Assembly (NCBI GenBank): GCA_016713365.1
Contig: JADJPG010000019.1
Span: 48,464 to 112,463, forward strand
Length of the DNA stretch: 64,000 bases
Reading direction: 5' to 3'
DNA from: Verrucomicrobiota bacterium
GTDB taxonomy: Bacteria > Verrucomicrobiota > Verrucomicrobiia > Limisphaerales > JADJPG01
The translations under genes and the position numbers were made by a program. How positions within the stretch are numbered: position 1 is the first letter of the stretch; each line of letters starts with the position of its first letter. Positions 20,601 to 26,218 of this stretch are shown piece by piece. A model generated the notes under the pieces. That model was not told where the DNA came from and ran no database searches. It saw only the letters and a program-made list of their open reading frames with translations.

Positions 20601-22513
20601 AAGGAGTAAGTACCGCTGCCGGGATCAGAGTGATACCCTTCCAACACCAGCGTGTAGATGCCGGTCGAGGGGAGGATCGTAGGACCAAAATCTGAAAAGC
20701 CGTTCACGAGCACCGTCCGACCCAGCGGATCGTAGCAGCGCCAATACAAGTTCGGCAGAGTGGTCGACGCGACGGAATTGAAATACACTTCCGTTCCGGC
20801 CGCGGCGAAAAAGCGATAGGCATCAGTCTCGTTGGCAGGACTCAAAGTGCTGTTGACCGGTGTGCCCAACGTGATTGGGGTCGCCGACGCGAAGTCGAAC
20901 AAGCGGAAGCTGAATCCGCCGACAGCGTCACCGCTGCCCGCGACCGTCAGTGTGTAATCACCCTCCGGCAGGATCAACGGATCGCCCGAACTGGTGCCGT
21001 CCGAGGAATTGAACGCACGGTTGCTGACCCGACGTCCGGTCGGTCCATCGAGGTTCCATCGAATGGCGCTGTGGTTGGTGCGTGAATCGAAGTAGAGCGT
21101 TGAGGGCGCCCCGAGACTGAAGAGATATTGCTGCGACTGGCCGGGCACGTCGATGCTGCCCGAGGTGAGTGCGCCAACGGTCAGAGTCTGCGCGGCATCG
21201 CTGACCGGAATAACATTGAAGCGATACGGCTGGGCGGAATTGTCATCGAAGTAACCTTCGAACAACAGCGTGTAGGTGCCGGTGAGATTCAGCGTCAGCG
21301 GACCGCGATCTGTCCGTTCGCCACCGGAAGTCACCAAATTCAAATACGGATCGAGCAAACGCCACGTTCCGTTGCCAACGCCGTTCGTGGAAAATGTGTC
21401 CACGAAGATCCGGCTGCCCGCCGCGGCATCGAACCGGAACATGTCTGTCTCCTGTCCCGGCGAATGGGTGGCGTTCACCGGAACGCCAGGAGTAATCGCC
21501 GTCGCCGTTGTGAGATCCAACAAACGAAATGCGAATGGACCGGTGCTGGCAGCGGTGCGGCGAAGACGTAGACGATAGTCACCCGGCGACAGTTCCTTGG
21601 GCGGCGTGCCGCTCTGACCGTCGGTGCCGTTCAGAGCTTGATTGTTCACCAACAAACCCGGCGGCCCCTCCAACGTCCAATTGATGCTCGGACTGTTCGT
21701 CAGGGAATCGATGACCACGCGTGTGGTCGAAGCCACGCTGAACACATAGTCATTGGTGGACGCATTCGTCATCGTGCCGGACACCAGCGCGCCGATGTTC
21801 ATCGGCGTTCCGGAAAACGGAACGGGCGGCGTATTTCCCTGAAGCACGACGGTGAAGGAATACGGCGCGGCGACAACGTTGCCGACGTAGCCTTCAATCA
21901 TGAGCGTATGCACGCCATCCACCCTTTGGGTGATGTTGTTCACATCGCTGTACCCACTGGAAAACACTTCATTACCGAACGGATCGAGCAACCGCCACCA
22001 GATGTTGCCCGCGGGCGGCGTGGTGATTCGGTCGAACAACAAGCGGTCACCAGCAAGGGAATTGAACTGGTAGAAGTCGGTTCTCGTTCCCGGAGAAAGT
22101 CGGTTCGTCACCAATGTGCCCGGGGAAATCAACCCAGCCGTCGCAAGATCCACGAAACGGAAGGCGTAGGCGTTGGTCGTGTTTCCAGTTCCGTCCACAG
22201 TGAGCCGGTAGAATCCGGGTTCGAGCGACAACGCCGAAGCGTTGCCGGCGTCGGACGAGCCGAACTGACGGCTGTCCACGATGGTTCCCGTCGCGGATTC
22301 CAGCGACCACACGATCGAGGAGACGTTCGTCAGCGCGTCGAAATAATATCGCGCGCGATTCGCGAGGCTGAACGTATAAACGTCGCGCTCGCCCGGCACG
22401 TCGATGGATCCGCGGACGACATTCGTGGAACTCGACTGGGCCGAAGCCCCGAGCTCACCCGCCAACGCCAACAACAGACCGAGCCCGAAAACACGCAGGG
22501 AAGAAACTTTCAT
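8546..22513 (-). CDS. Giant secreted repeat protein 1 (PPC-like, CARDB, Calx-beta, cadherin-like domains)
   Basis: Secreted or cell-surface protein; function unknown, adhesion or matrix role inferred. ATG at 22513 has AAGGA 8 bases upstream and a Sec signal peptide (hydrophobic core, then GASAQ). About ten tandem ~208-residue units follow (residues 30-2100), each with two pre-peptidase-C-like beta domains ending in a GTYxFNVxPV-like strand. Next come four CARDB-like domains (about 2110-2625), four Calx-beta domains (about 2625-3045), a fifth CARDB, a carboxypeptidase-regulatory-like segment, Ig-like regions, a Cys-rich segment (about 3685-3805) and cadherin/He_PIG domains. The last ~35 residues (after FTYSLAPGA) are out of frame: a single-frame break at about 8687-8698 disconnects the fragment at 7720-8667. 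Restored, the protein would be about 4,930 residues. Confidence 0.9.
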   Translation of the reverse strand: MKVSSLRVFGLGLLLALAGELGASAQSSSTNVVRGSIDVPGERDVYTFSLANRARYYFDALTNVSSIVWSLESATGTIVDSRQFGSSDAGNASALSLEPGFYRLTVDGTGNTTNAYAFRFVDLATAGLISPGTLVTNRLSPGTRTDFYQFNSLAGDRLLFDRITTPPAGNIWWRLLDPFGNEVFSSGYSDVNNITQRVDGVHTLMIEGYVGNVVAAPYSFTVVLQGNTPPVPFSGTPMNIGALVSGTMTNASTNDYVFSVASTTRVVIDSLTNSPSINWTLEGPPGLLVNNQALNGTDGQSGTPPKELSPGDYRLRLRRTAASTGPFAFRLLDLTTATAITPGVPVNATHSPGQETDMFRFDAAAGSRIFVDTFSTNGVGNGTWRLLDPYLNLVTSGGERTDRGPLTLNLTGTYTLLFEGYFDDNSAQPYRFNVIPVSDAAQTLTVGALTSGSIDVPGQSQQYLFSLGAPSTLYFDSRTNHSAIRWNLDGPTGRRVSNRAFNSSDGTSSGDPLILPEGDYTLTVAGSGDAVGGFSFRLFDFASATPITLGTPVNSTLSPANETDAYRFFAAAGTEVYFNSVASTTLPNLYWRCYDPLGRTVLVNGFSDFGPTILPSTGIYTLVLEGYHSDPGSGTYSFNVQPLNDGTQALAIGDVVDGSITTAGQTQTYTFSLPTATSLYFDSLTNANVLRWSLIGPTGTLVNNRTFNSSDANSLFAVLNLSAGNYSIVVSGSSDNIGSYRFRVFDLAGAEPFTPGVPVSGTLNPGNQTRAYRFTLAAGTELYFDSIASAGLPNLYWRCVDPNGAVVLVNSFSDFGPAIQSAGGIYLLLVEGYVGDANSGTYTFNVVPVNDGSQPMTIGNTISGSITLPGQTQTHTFTLGSATQLYFDSLTNSPLRWTLTGPTGVLFNNRAFTSVDGPNGDARLNLDAGDYTVTISGSGDAVGGYRFRLLNTVANATVITPGTAITNTLAPGNETDLYRFTVAAGTRVYFNAITSSGLPNMYWRCYGPSGQSVLANSFSDSGPLTLESGGTYALFIEGHYIDSANGTYAFNVVPVNDATQPLTVGSVVTGTVAVPGQFQKYTFTLPTAATLYLDSQTNNGSLRWSLSRPGGIIVTNRTFTSSDAQSITDPILRLPSGNYDLVVSGSGDEIGTFRFRLFDLASATVLTPGVAVNGTLNPGNETDAYRFNATAGDRFNFSWITQTAIPNSYWRLIDPFGNRLFARNTSSVGTNQLLATGTYTVLVEGYITDIASGSYQFNVIPVGNLPITFTGAPLVMGATVSSNLPNATTTNSHTFTLASRTRLFFDVLVNTDFRWSLTGPEGDVVSNRSFQSSDGSDLQDSSLDLPAGNYRLNIFGLAGNYSFRLLDGASATPLTPGLVLSNAITPARATALYRFEATAGDRFYYDGRPTTGFANVPYIKFYGPEGLLMSQFQVTSDADVFTVPYTGTHLVSVEGRYSDNNPSGTFVFLLQPVVDATNNFAVGSTVNGVVTAPGQRQYHRFTLAAPTRVVFDSLTNRTFRWSLSGPSGVIVSQRALDNTDSYEFASLFNLPAGDYLVEIDPSNEETGPYAFRFIDASTATPFTPGNVVNGSVNPGIGTALYRFNATAGDRFFYDGRPRSGFSSSVYIRFYSPRDQIVVQQVEVASDIDVFSVPFTGEYLLAIEGRYVDTAPSGNFTFILQPVSDSTNNVAIIDTVSGTIATPGQRNFHPFSLAAPMRVLFDSLVNNTLRWTLTGPSGVIVSQRSFDSSDSYEQNALLNLAAGDYLIEIDGFNAETNSYAFRFVDSSSAIPFTLGTVVTGSVTPGIGTRVLRFDAVAGQRFYFDGRPFTGFSSTPYVRMYSPLGFVVMNQVSINSDFDTFTVPHSGTYLFTVEGRYVDTATNGNFTFLLQPVIDATNSIVIGELVSGTIGAPGQSLYHRFTLPAPARLIFDSLTGVSNLRWSLNGPDGRLIDPRSFDNSDSYEMTPLLNLRAGDYVIEVSGNASGTNSYAFRLLDPGTATPFTPGNLVTGSAIPGISTAMYRFDANAGDRFYYDGRPYTGFSTTPYVRILSPIDQLPLNQIGVNSDAETFAVGQSGTYLLLVEGRYLETSTNGNFSFLLAPNNPPPPSPLFETNVAPDLVVTGLAINPSAGLQSGQSATLQWTTRNNGNAATPGSFTERVTVRNMSSGQIVVNRTLFYDESLNGPINPGQTRPRQILVAIPDGNRGAGNLEVTVTTDTLNGIFEQNGGGTGEANNASSINITTTLAPYPDLQIASVTTTPLSGWQTGSVVTINWVTTNSGNRATVGSWNESVVVRNTNTSQTILNSSTNYAAGEPGNGDLAPNTSRTRTLSFVMPTDASAVGAFEVVVTTDSDSQIFENNAGGSAETNNARAVISASAPDLLVTSLNVTASPSLQSGAELTIRWAVTNQGNVPVSSAFYDRVTVRNTNTAEVLYNNTVFYNPNQGTNGAILPGGSRARELVMTLPDGARSVGRIEISVTADTFNNLPEHNSGGTGEANNVTSSQITVAARPYPDLVVTSVSGPALGIPGQQVPVVWTIRNNGTIAASGPWSDHLFLSADNQVGSDQFITSIAFNGTLNPSQTLTRTQVVTLPNFLNGSRFFVAEVDANSQVFEESDANNAGIAASSIVLQSALTLTLSPSTVMENGGNQASLATVSRNSSTASPLTVNLSSSVTNKISLPASVEIPVGGSSASFFIAVTDDLSVGGDVVAAIVAQAAGHTGATNQLTVRENDSPALRVLLSATTVAEDAAAGSVTGRVIRNVNTNVALTVTLSTDRPGTLTVPATVVIPVGATNVTFPLDPTDDDLVTGSRTVSIFASATGFSTVSTPITVLDDDSVSLTLTLSDTNVTEGVVNPAAFATLTRSPVSSGLLRVRLGTNGGGLVQVPAEVTIPANQPGVSFNVNVRDDALAFGAQVVNIVAQGLAADGSILPGASGMATIRVQDNDGPTLLVSTAVAVIAENSSTVATITRNTPATNSLTVAVTATPAGQATVQSSVTLALGQSSTNVTVNGVVDGVSDGAREVTIGATAAGFNPGSGLLSVTDIDVPDLAVVEVSGPTNALTDGLITAVWTVTNSGLATATAPWVDELYVATDAQGANATLYSRVTNSSPVIVGDSYTVARSLLLPSDPGNYWLLVRTDATGVVGEGSERNNSLLSAGISVQPSYRATVNTTVDSAISGTPIPLTGRTFFTSDGSPAPFRTATVRVNVNRVRRVLQVVSDASGNFNATFYPIPGEAGVYTIGADHPRVREDVVQDQFTLLGMGAVPWTLNVRLAPNVPTNGVIEFRNLSPLPLTGVSVSAENLPLDFSFAASVTNVLSGSQTSSINYEITTTLTTPVRGRFNMLVTSAEGAVTRIPVDFTVAPPTAQLVAEPASLNRGMLRGVQTVVQFDVVNIGGVASGDLNVALPSLPWMSIVSTSTIPSLAPGARATVVLALNPATNLPLTVYSGSLGLIGNNTGLSVPFQFRALSEARGDLLVTVTDEHTYFANGAPRVTNATVLVRDRVTGLVVADGATGTNGQLLINNLLEDDYILEVSAFNHSSVRGGVRIIPGAQHEQEVFLSLESVRYEWKVVPTEIDDRYRVVIEPLFETEVPQPNLVVENPLVMPLVFPGQTSQFEIRLRNTGLIALQRVRIPVPNHPKLVITPLVTELEELPAMSSVTVPVTIRVREPGESGDGFIQAAGGGGGCAGTECVVHMPVDTSFKCGQNFVTKSVSIEIQVVCVPDTGCQFDTVDVTRVDFMTANNIAFDAGFDCLLGKLDECQKARIRGYLKSGSFGTVDGPFGFGVSDFCACGPPEKIPSLLNAANQVMQSLGFTPTAIAPMSITYPPLTLLAEIPCNQGPSLVAAGGGNISAAGGPAPGSPVCAKVRLQLSQDIALTRNAFKGTLILENNSGAALTGIQLDLDFRDAANQSAAGLFGIRGPTLTGLSGVTGSGTLANNSSGAAEYIFIPTLDAAPLSPTSYYIGGTLRYTENGQQITIQLLPGSITVLPEARLTLDYFQQRDVYSDDPFTPEIEPAEPFALGLRIRNSGAGEARNFRINSAAPRIIENEKGLAIEFQLLGARVDNEPLNPSFNLNVGSIAPGTSKTVIWDMTSTLQGKFIDYRATFEHMDALGGLSLSLIDAVRIHEMIHVVRSDRAGDDTLPDFLVNDSPDPDNLPDVVYLSDSTTGAVAIATSPAVDSPATTNDLQVQLTATMSSGFAYLRMPNPGADFRLVSARRSDGKQLILGANVWTTDRTFPASQTAVVREKLLHLFDHNSTGIYTLTFAPILQDTNLPASSVTALPLSSGASFALQWSGDDGTNGSGIAFFDIFVSVNGGPFTNWLARTTQQSAVFNGVLGNNYAFYSLATDEAGNQELPPLSPDAQTSTTSGGNTVPSLVPIADATINEGGAFSFTPTVVDSDIPRQTLTFALLQSPSGATVDPTSGLLSWVTGESQGGTTNRFTLTVTDNGFPSLSATQSFNVIVREVNSAPTFVSANPQAEVDEGSLLSYTVAATDNDLPANTITWSLAAGAPAGMNINPANGLLTWTPGESDGPGEISVNVTLRDNGSPQQSAARAVRVIVREVNQAPVLAPISQKTAVVGTQLVVSNSVTDADLPAQKFTYSLAPGAHRPDQRRVHLDTFAAVRAHDEFRHRARDRQRRAVGHCEPDLQHRGR
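16215..22425 (-). repeat. Ten tandem ~624-bp coding repeats
   Basis: Each unit encodes about 208 residues with recurring landmarks: YFDSLTN...LRWSL.GP.G, then an AGDY..V..SG strand, ATP.TPG..V.G, an AG..YFD stretch, and an EGY..D...GTY.FNV.PV end. Ten unit ends can be counted. The last four units share FL(L)QPV endings and a FYYDGRP motif instead of YWR.(Y/D)P, so they form a later-diverged subgroup. DNA copies are diverged, not identical. Confidence 0.8.
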
Positions 22514-22845
22514 AAATGGAATCCTTAGCTGGTTTCAGCTCCGCTCTCGCGCAGAGCCGACACAACAACCCGTCCGCAACATGACAACAGAATAACTGGT
22601 TTTGATCAATACTTTGAGCCGGTCTGCGGGCTCTCTGCCCCAGCAATCCGTTCCCAACTGCCTGCTTTTCAACAGGCGGAAGACTTCAGCCCACTTAACT
22701 AAACGGAATTTCAGGGCCGGTTCTTACAAGGAATTTGCAGAAACCATGTTCATTTCCTGCGTTCAACCCGGCGAATCCCGTTCAGCAATCGACAAATCAG
22801 CACCCGAACGGGCCTCGTGGACACTCACACGCGCCCTCGGCCTCC
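22514..22845. other. 332-bp intergenic region between mutM and giant gene 1
   Basis: No gene is supported here. It should hold the end of the mutM transcript and the leader of the giant gene. The palindrome TTGATCAA lies near 22604 and a short dyad (GGGC-TCTCT-GCCC) near 22628-22640. No convincing -10/-35 or -24/-12 pair was found. Confidence 0.5.
22522..22526 (-). promoter_or_regulatory. Ribosome binding site of giant protein 1
   Basis: AAGGA on the minus strand, 8 bases before the ATG at 22513; it supports this start, which also gives a clean signal peptide. Confidence 0.6.
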
Positions 22846-23643
22846 CTACTCTGGCTGACATTGTGGACACCACGCCGTGGTGCGGCCTCCAATGGTTTCA
22901 CGTCCCAACTCAGTGCCGTCCTTCGGACAACGCCCGCCCTTCTCCCAGCGATGCCGGAACAACCACGAGGGCGGCGGATCAGAATAATCCTTCGAGACAA
23001 TTCGCAACGCGCCGGCGCATACAAACCGAATCGCCTTCCACACTTCGCGCGCCTCAGCGCCGTCGAGACACCCCGCCGCACGACGCGGATGAATCTTCGC
23101 GCGCCACAGAATCTCGTCCGCCATCCAGTTGCCAATGCCAATGAAGAACTCCTGCTGAAGCAGCACGCCCTTGAGCGGCGAACGCGACCGGCGTTTCAGA
23201 AATGCCATCATGCGGTCGAGCGTGAACTCATCTGACGTCAGCGCCGGTGGCAGTCGTGACCACCATTCTGGTGCGTGAGGACCGTGGTGAAACAACACGC
23301 GACCGAAGAGACGCGGATCACTGAAAACCAGCGACTGCCGCGACTGCCGCAAGACGAGATGATCGTGTTTGCCCGGAGAGAATTCCTGCGGCTCGTGTCG
23401 CAACTCGCCGGTCATCCCCAGATGCACCCCCAACCACACGTCGTGGCTGAAACGAAAGAGCATCTGTTTGCCGCGAGCTTCGGAGCCGACCAGTTTCGCG
23501 CCCGGCAACACCCGCTGAAACGTCGCGAGATCGTTTCCGCGAAAGATGCGCTTGTCCGCGTGCAACGCGACGTCGACAACCTTCTGGCCGACGCCGACAT
23601 CCCAACGGCGGCGAAAGAATTCCACTTCAGCAAGCTCAGGCAT
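22846..23643 (-). CDS. mutM: Formamidopyrimidine-DNA glycosylase (Fpg/MutM family)
   Basis: Base-excision repair glycosylase/AP lyase acting on oxidised purines such as 8-oxoguanine. The N-terminus is MPELAEVE, giving the catalytic Pro1 and Glu2 after Met removal. The central helix-two-turn-helix region with LLQQEFFIGIGNWMADEILW is well conserved, and length (265) is normal. The C-terminal zinc-finger region reads CPKDGTEL...WCPQC: the second Cys of the usual CX2C pair is Asp, leaving three cysteines. The finger may bind zinc differently or be structural without it. It lies 53 bases downstream of the PQQ-repeat gene on the same strand. An Nei-type substrate preference cannot be excluded. Confidence 0.93.
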   Translation of the reverse strand: MPELAEVEFFRRRWDVGVGQKVVDVALHADKRIFRGNDLATFQRVLPGAKLVGSEARGKQMLFRFSHDVWLGVHLGMTGELRHEPQEFSPGKHDHLVLRQSRQSLVFSDPRLFGRVLFHHGPHAPEWWSRLPPALTSDEFTLDRMMAFLKRRSRSPLKGVLLQQEFFIGIGNWMADEILWRAKIHPRRAAGCLDGAEAREVWKAIRFVCAGALRIVSKDYSDPPPSWLFRHRWEKGGRCPKDGTELGRETIGGRTTAWCPQCQPE

Positions 23644-23696
23644 GGCGGAAGTTTACCGGGCTCGCAGGAAATGCAAGCGCACGCGCGACACCGAAT

Positions 23697-25256
23697 TCAC
23701 TTCACGATGGGCAGCCGGAAACACGCGGCCTCCTTGTCATTCCGCACGAGAAGATACTCGCCGGCCAGCGCGGGCGGATTCCACGTTTTGCCCGTGAGCG
23801 CGGAGAATCGCGTCAACTCGCGAAGTCCGTCAGGTTGCGGATCCAGCAAAACCACTTCGCCACTCTCCGCCATCACCAGCAACAGCCCGCCGACGAGCAA
23901 CACCTGTCCGTGCCCATACTTCCCGTCCTTCCATTTGAAGTCGCCCGTCGCCGCGTCGAGACAGGCCATGATGCCGTCATCGAGTCCATAAACGTGGCCG
24001 CGGTACAATACCGGGTTCGCGAACTTCGACTTCAGCCGGTTCGTCCGCCAGACCTGTTTCGCCGTCCACTTCCCTGCTCCGTCGCGGGAAACCGAAACCC
24101 GCGCACTGCCCGTCCCGTAACCACTCGAAATAATCCAGTCGTTCTCGGTCACGCGCACCGGCATCGCGATCTGCGGATGCCCGCCGGGCCAGCGAAATTC
24201 CCATAGCACGTCGCCCGTCGTCGCGTCGTGTCCCGCCAGCGTTCCGCCGAAGAGCAACACCTGCCGCACGCCGTCGATGGTCGTAACCAGCGGCGAACTG
24301 TAACTGGCGCCGCGTTTCCCAGCGGTCCAACGCAGGGCTCCGTCCTCCAGCGCATACGCCGCAACGGAGCGATTGTTACTGCCACCGGGGTTCACCACCA
24401 CCAAGCCATCAAAGACGAGCGTCGATCCGGACACTCCCCAATCCGGCAAACCACCCTCATGCTCCTTGAGAATATCCTTCATCCACGCCACACGACCCGT
24501 CGCAAGGTCCAGACAGTTCAACACTCCCGTCCCGCCGACCGACAACACCTGCCGGCCGACAATCGTCGGCGTCGCGCGTGGACCTTCGCCGGCGAGTGTC
24601 GTGAAGTATCGAACCGGATCCGCGTGCGACCACAAGGCGCGTCCTGTCGCGAGATCGTAGGCGACGACAACCTCGTCCGGGCCGCGCTGTTCCTGCGTGA
24701 TGGCGATCGTTCCGGCCACGGCGAATCCCGACCAGGCGGCGCCCACCGGCTGGCGCCACAACAACGCCGGCAGCTGCGCAGTCCAGTTCGTCGCCAGCCG
24801 CGGACCGGAGAGAATTCCGTTTCGACTCGGCCCAAGGAACTGCGGGAAATCCGCGACGCCTGGCAACACGTTCGTCGCGAGATTAGTCGCCGCGGCGCTC
24901 GGCACGGCCAGTTCCCGGTTCGCCCAGCGGAACTCGAGAATGGGAACCAGATTTCCATCCACACCGTGGATTCGAAACAGCGCTGCCATCAATCCGACCA
25001 AACCAACAGAAACACCCAGCGCAGCCCAACGAGTTCGCCAGCGCAGACGTGAGAGCCCGAACAGCCAAATCAGCAGTCCACCGAGCGTGAACAAAACCAC
25101 TCGCGCAACATTGAGATGGAAATGTTGCTGCGACTTGTGGGGAACAAACCACAGCACGAAATAGGATATAATGCCCGCCGACAGCACCATGAGCAGCAAC
25201 CACCACCGTGGGCCGCGAGGTTTCCGCGAAGTGTCGTCACCGGCTTGCTCGCTCAT
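23697..25256 (-). CDS. Membrane-anchored PQQ-type beta-propeller protein
   Basis: A 519-residue protein with about three N-terminal transmembrane segments (residues ~17-115) and then a periplasmic PQQ-like/BamB-type propeller. Propeller blades show repeated patterns such as VVAYDLATGRALWSH, LNCLDLATGRVAWMK and ACLDAATGDFKWKDG. The family includes quinoprotein dehydrogenases and BamB scaffolds; no catalytic Ca2+/PQQ residues can be assigned, so enzymatic activity is doubtful. Its ATG overlaps the stop of the upstream secreted-protein gene by four bases (25253-25256), so the two are coupled, and mutM follows closely. Confidence 0.85.
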   Translation of the reverse strand: MSEQAGDDTSRKPRGPRWWLLLMVLSAGIISYFVLWFVPHKSQQHFHLNVARVVLFTLGGLLIWLFGLSRLRWRTRWAALGVSVGLVGLMAALFRIHGVDGNLVPILEFRWANRELAVPSAAATNLATNVLPGVADFPQFLGPSRNGILSGPRLATNWTAQLPALLWRQPVGAAWSGFAVAGTIAITQEQRGPDEVVVAYDLATGRALWSHADPVRYFTTLAGEGPRATPTIVGRQVLSVGGTGVLNCLDLATGRVAWMKDILKEHEGGLPDWGVSGSTLVFDGLVVVNPGGSNNRSVAAYALEDGALRWTAGKRGASYSSPLVTTIDGVRQVLLFGGTLAGHDATTGDVLWEFRWPGGHPQIAMPVRVTENDWIISSGYGTGSARVSVSRDGAGKWTAKQVWRTNRLKSKFANPVLYRGHVYGLDDGIMACLDAATGDFKWKDGKYGHGQVLLVGGLLLVMAESGEVVLLDPQPDGLRELTRFSALTGKTWNPPALAGEYLLVRNDKEAACFRLPIVK

Positions 25257-26113
25257 CGCTTCGCCTTGTGTTGATGCTGCGGAAAGTCTCGCGCGTAGCG
25301 TTTGAGTAACGCCGGGACATCGTTTCGCACCAGATAGATCTTCCCACGAATTTCCTTCCGCTCACCCGGCGCCAGCCCGCCCAGTCGAAAGTCCGAGTGC
25401 AAGCAGCGCGCGACGCCTTGAAACAGTTCCTGATACGGCTCCCACGCCGTCGCGAAGATCCATTTTTCATTCGCGCTGAACGCACCAATCAAACCGTTGC
25501 TCGGGACCAGCGGACTCAGTGGACGCGGGTTCACATCCGTGCGCGGCACGTGCGCCGGACACCACGTCTGGCCGGGCACATAACGAGCCTTCGTGGCCCA
25601 GTCAGGCGTCGGCATGCGCGTCAGTTTGCCGTCGAGGAAGATGAAGCAACGAGGCAGATAATCCTCGGCATTCCCTGCCGTCTTCTCATCAAAACCCATG
25701 AACGCGCTGAGCCGGACACACGGCTGCGCCCAGTGAGCTTCGCTGCGTTGCGAGCCGGGATTGTGAGCGACCAACCGGAAATCCACCGCATCTTCCCCCG
25801 CGGAGATGGTGTGCTCCACGATCACACCGTCCTGCAGCGTGTCCTTGAGGCGCAGCACGGTCGAACTTGCGTTCATCGAAATGAACTCATTCCGATGCGG
25901 AACCACCGTGTGCTTCACCCAGTCCGCATCCGTCGAACCCGCCCGGCAGTAAGCCTCGAGATAGTTGATGCGAATCTCGCCGGGCAGATTGGGGCCGCGG
26001 ATCACCAGCCAGTGATTCGTACGTTCCAGCGTCAAGGATGCCGCGGCAGCGTGACCAGCAATTCCCAGCCAGGCAAACGCCAGGGCCATCCAGTTGCAGA
26101 TTGGGCGAGTCAT
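25253..26113 (-). CDS. Secreted protein of unknown function
   Basis: A 286-residue exported protein with a Sec signal peptide (WMALAFAWLGIAGHAAAA). The rest is soluble and looks like a mostly beta fold, with well-spaced cysteines in EAYCRAG, QPCVRLS, PRCFIFL, TWCPAH and ARCLHSD. I do not recognise the family. Its 4-base stop/start overlap with the PQQ-propeller gene suggests the pair act together at the envelope, possibly as a two-part periplasmic module. Confidence 0.75.
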   Translation of the reverse strand: MTRPICNWMALAFAWLGIAGHAAAASLTLERTNHWLVIRGPNLPGEIRINYLEAYCRAGSTDADWVKHTVVPHRNEFISMNASSTVLRLKDTLQDGVIVEHTISAGEDAVDFRLVAHNPGSQRSEAHWAQPCVRLSAFMGFDEKTAGNAEDYLPRCFIFLDGKLTRMPTPDWATKARYVPGQTWCPAHVPRTDVNPRPLSPLVPSNGLIGAFSANEKWIFATAWEPYQELFQGVARCLHSDFRLGGLAPGERKEIRGKIYLVRNDVPALLKRYARDFPQHQHKAKR

Positions 26114-26162
26114 GATGCGGCGATGTCAGCGCAGTCGCGCGGGAAGCGCAATCCGCAAAGCA

Positions 26163-26194
26163 CAACGGCGTCCCCGTTTCCAGGAACGCCGTTG
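26163..26194 (-). terminator. Probable terminator of giant gene 2
   Basis: Minus-strand hairpin CAACGGCGT...ACGCCGTTG (9-bp stem) about 25 bases after the giant gene stop, followed by a weak U-rich segment (TGTGCTTTG). Its loop contains CCTGGAAACGGGG, closely resembling the hairpin at 38446-38481. Confidence 0.55.
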
Positions 26195-26218
26195 CGATGT
26201 TGGAATGGTAACTCCGTG

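Noticed and set aside
16215..22425. CRISPR-like or DNA tandem repeat
   Set aside because: Repeats are protein-level units of ~208 residues with diverged DNA; there are no short identical repeats with spacers.
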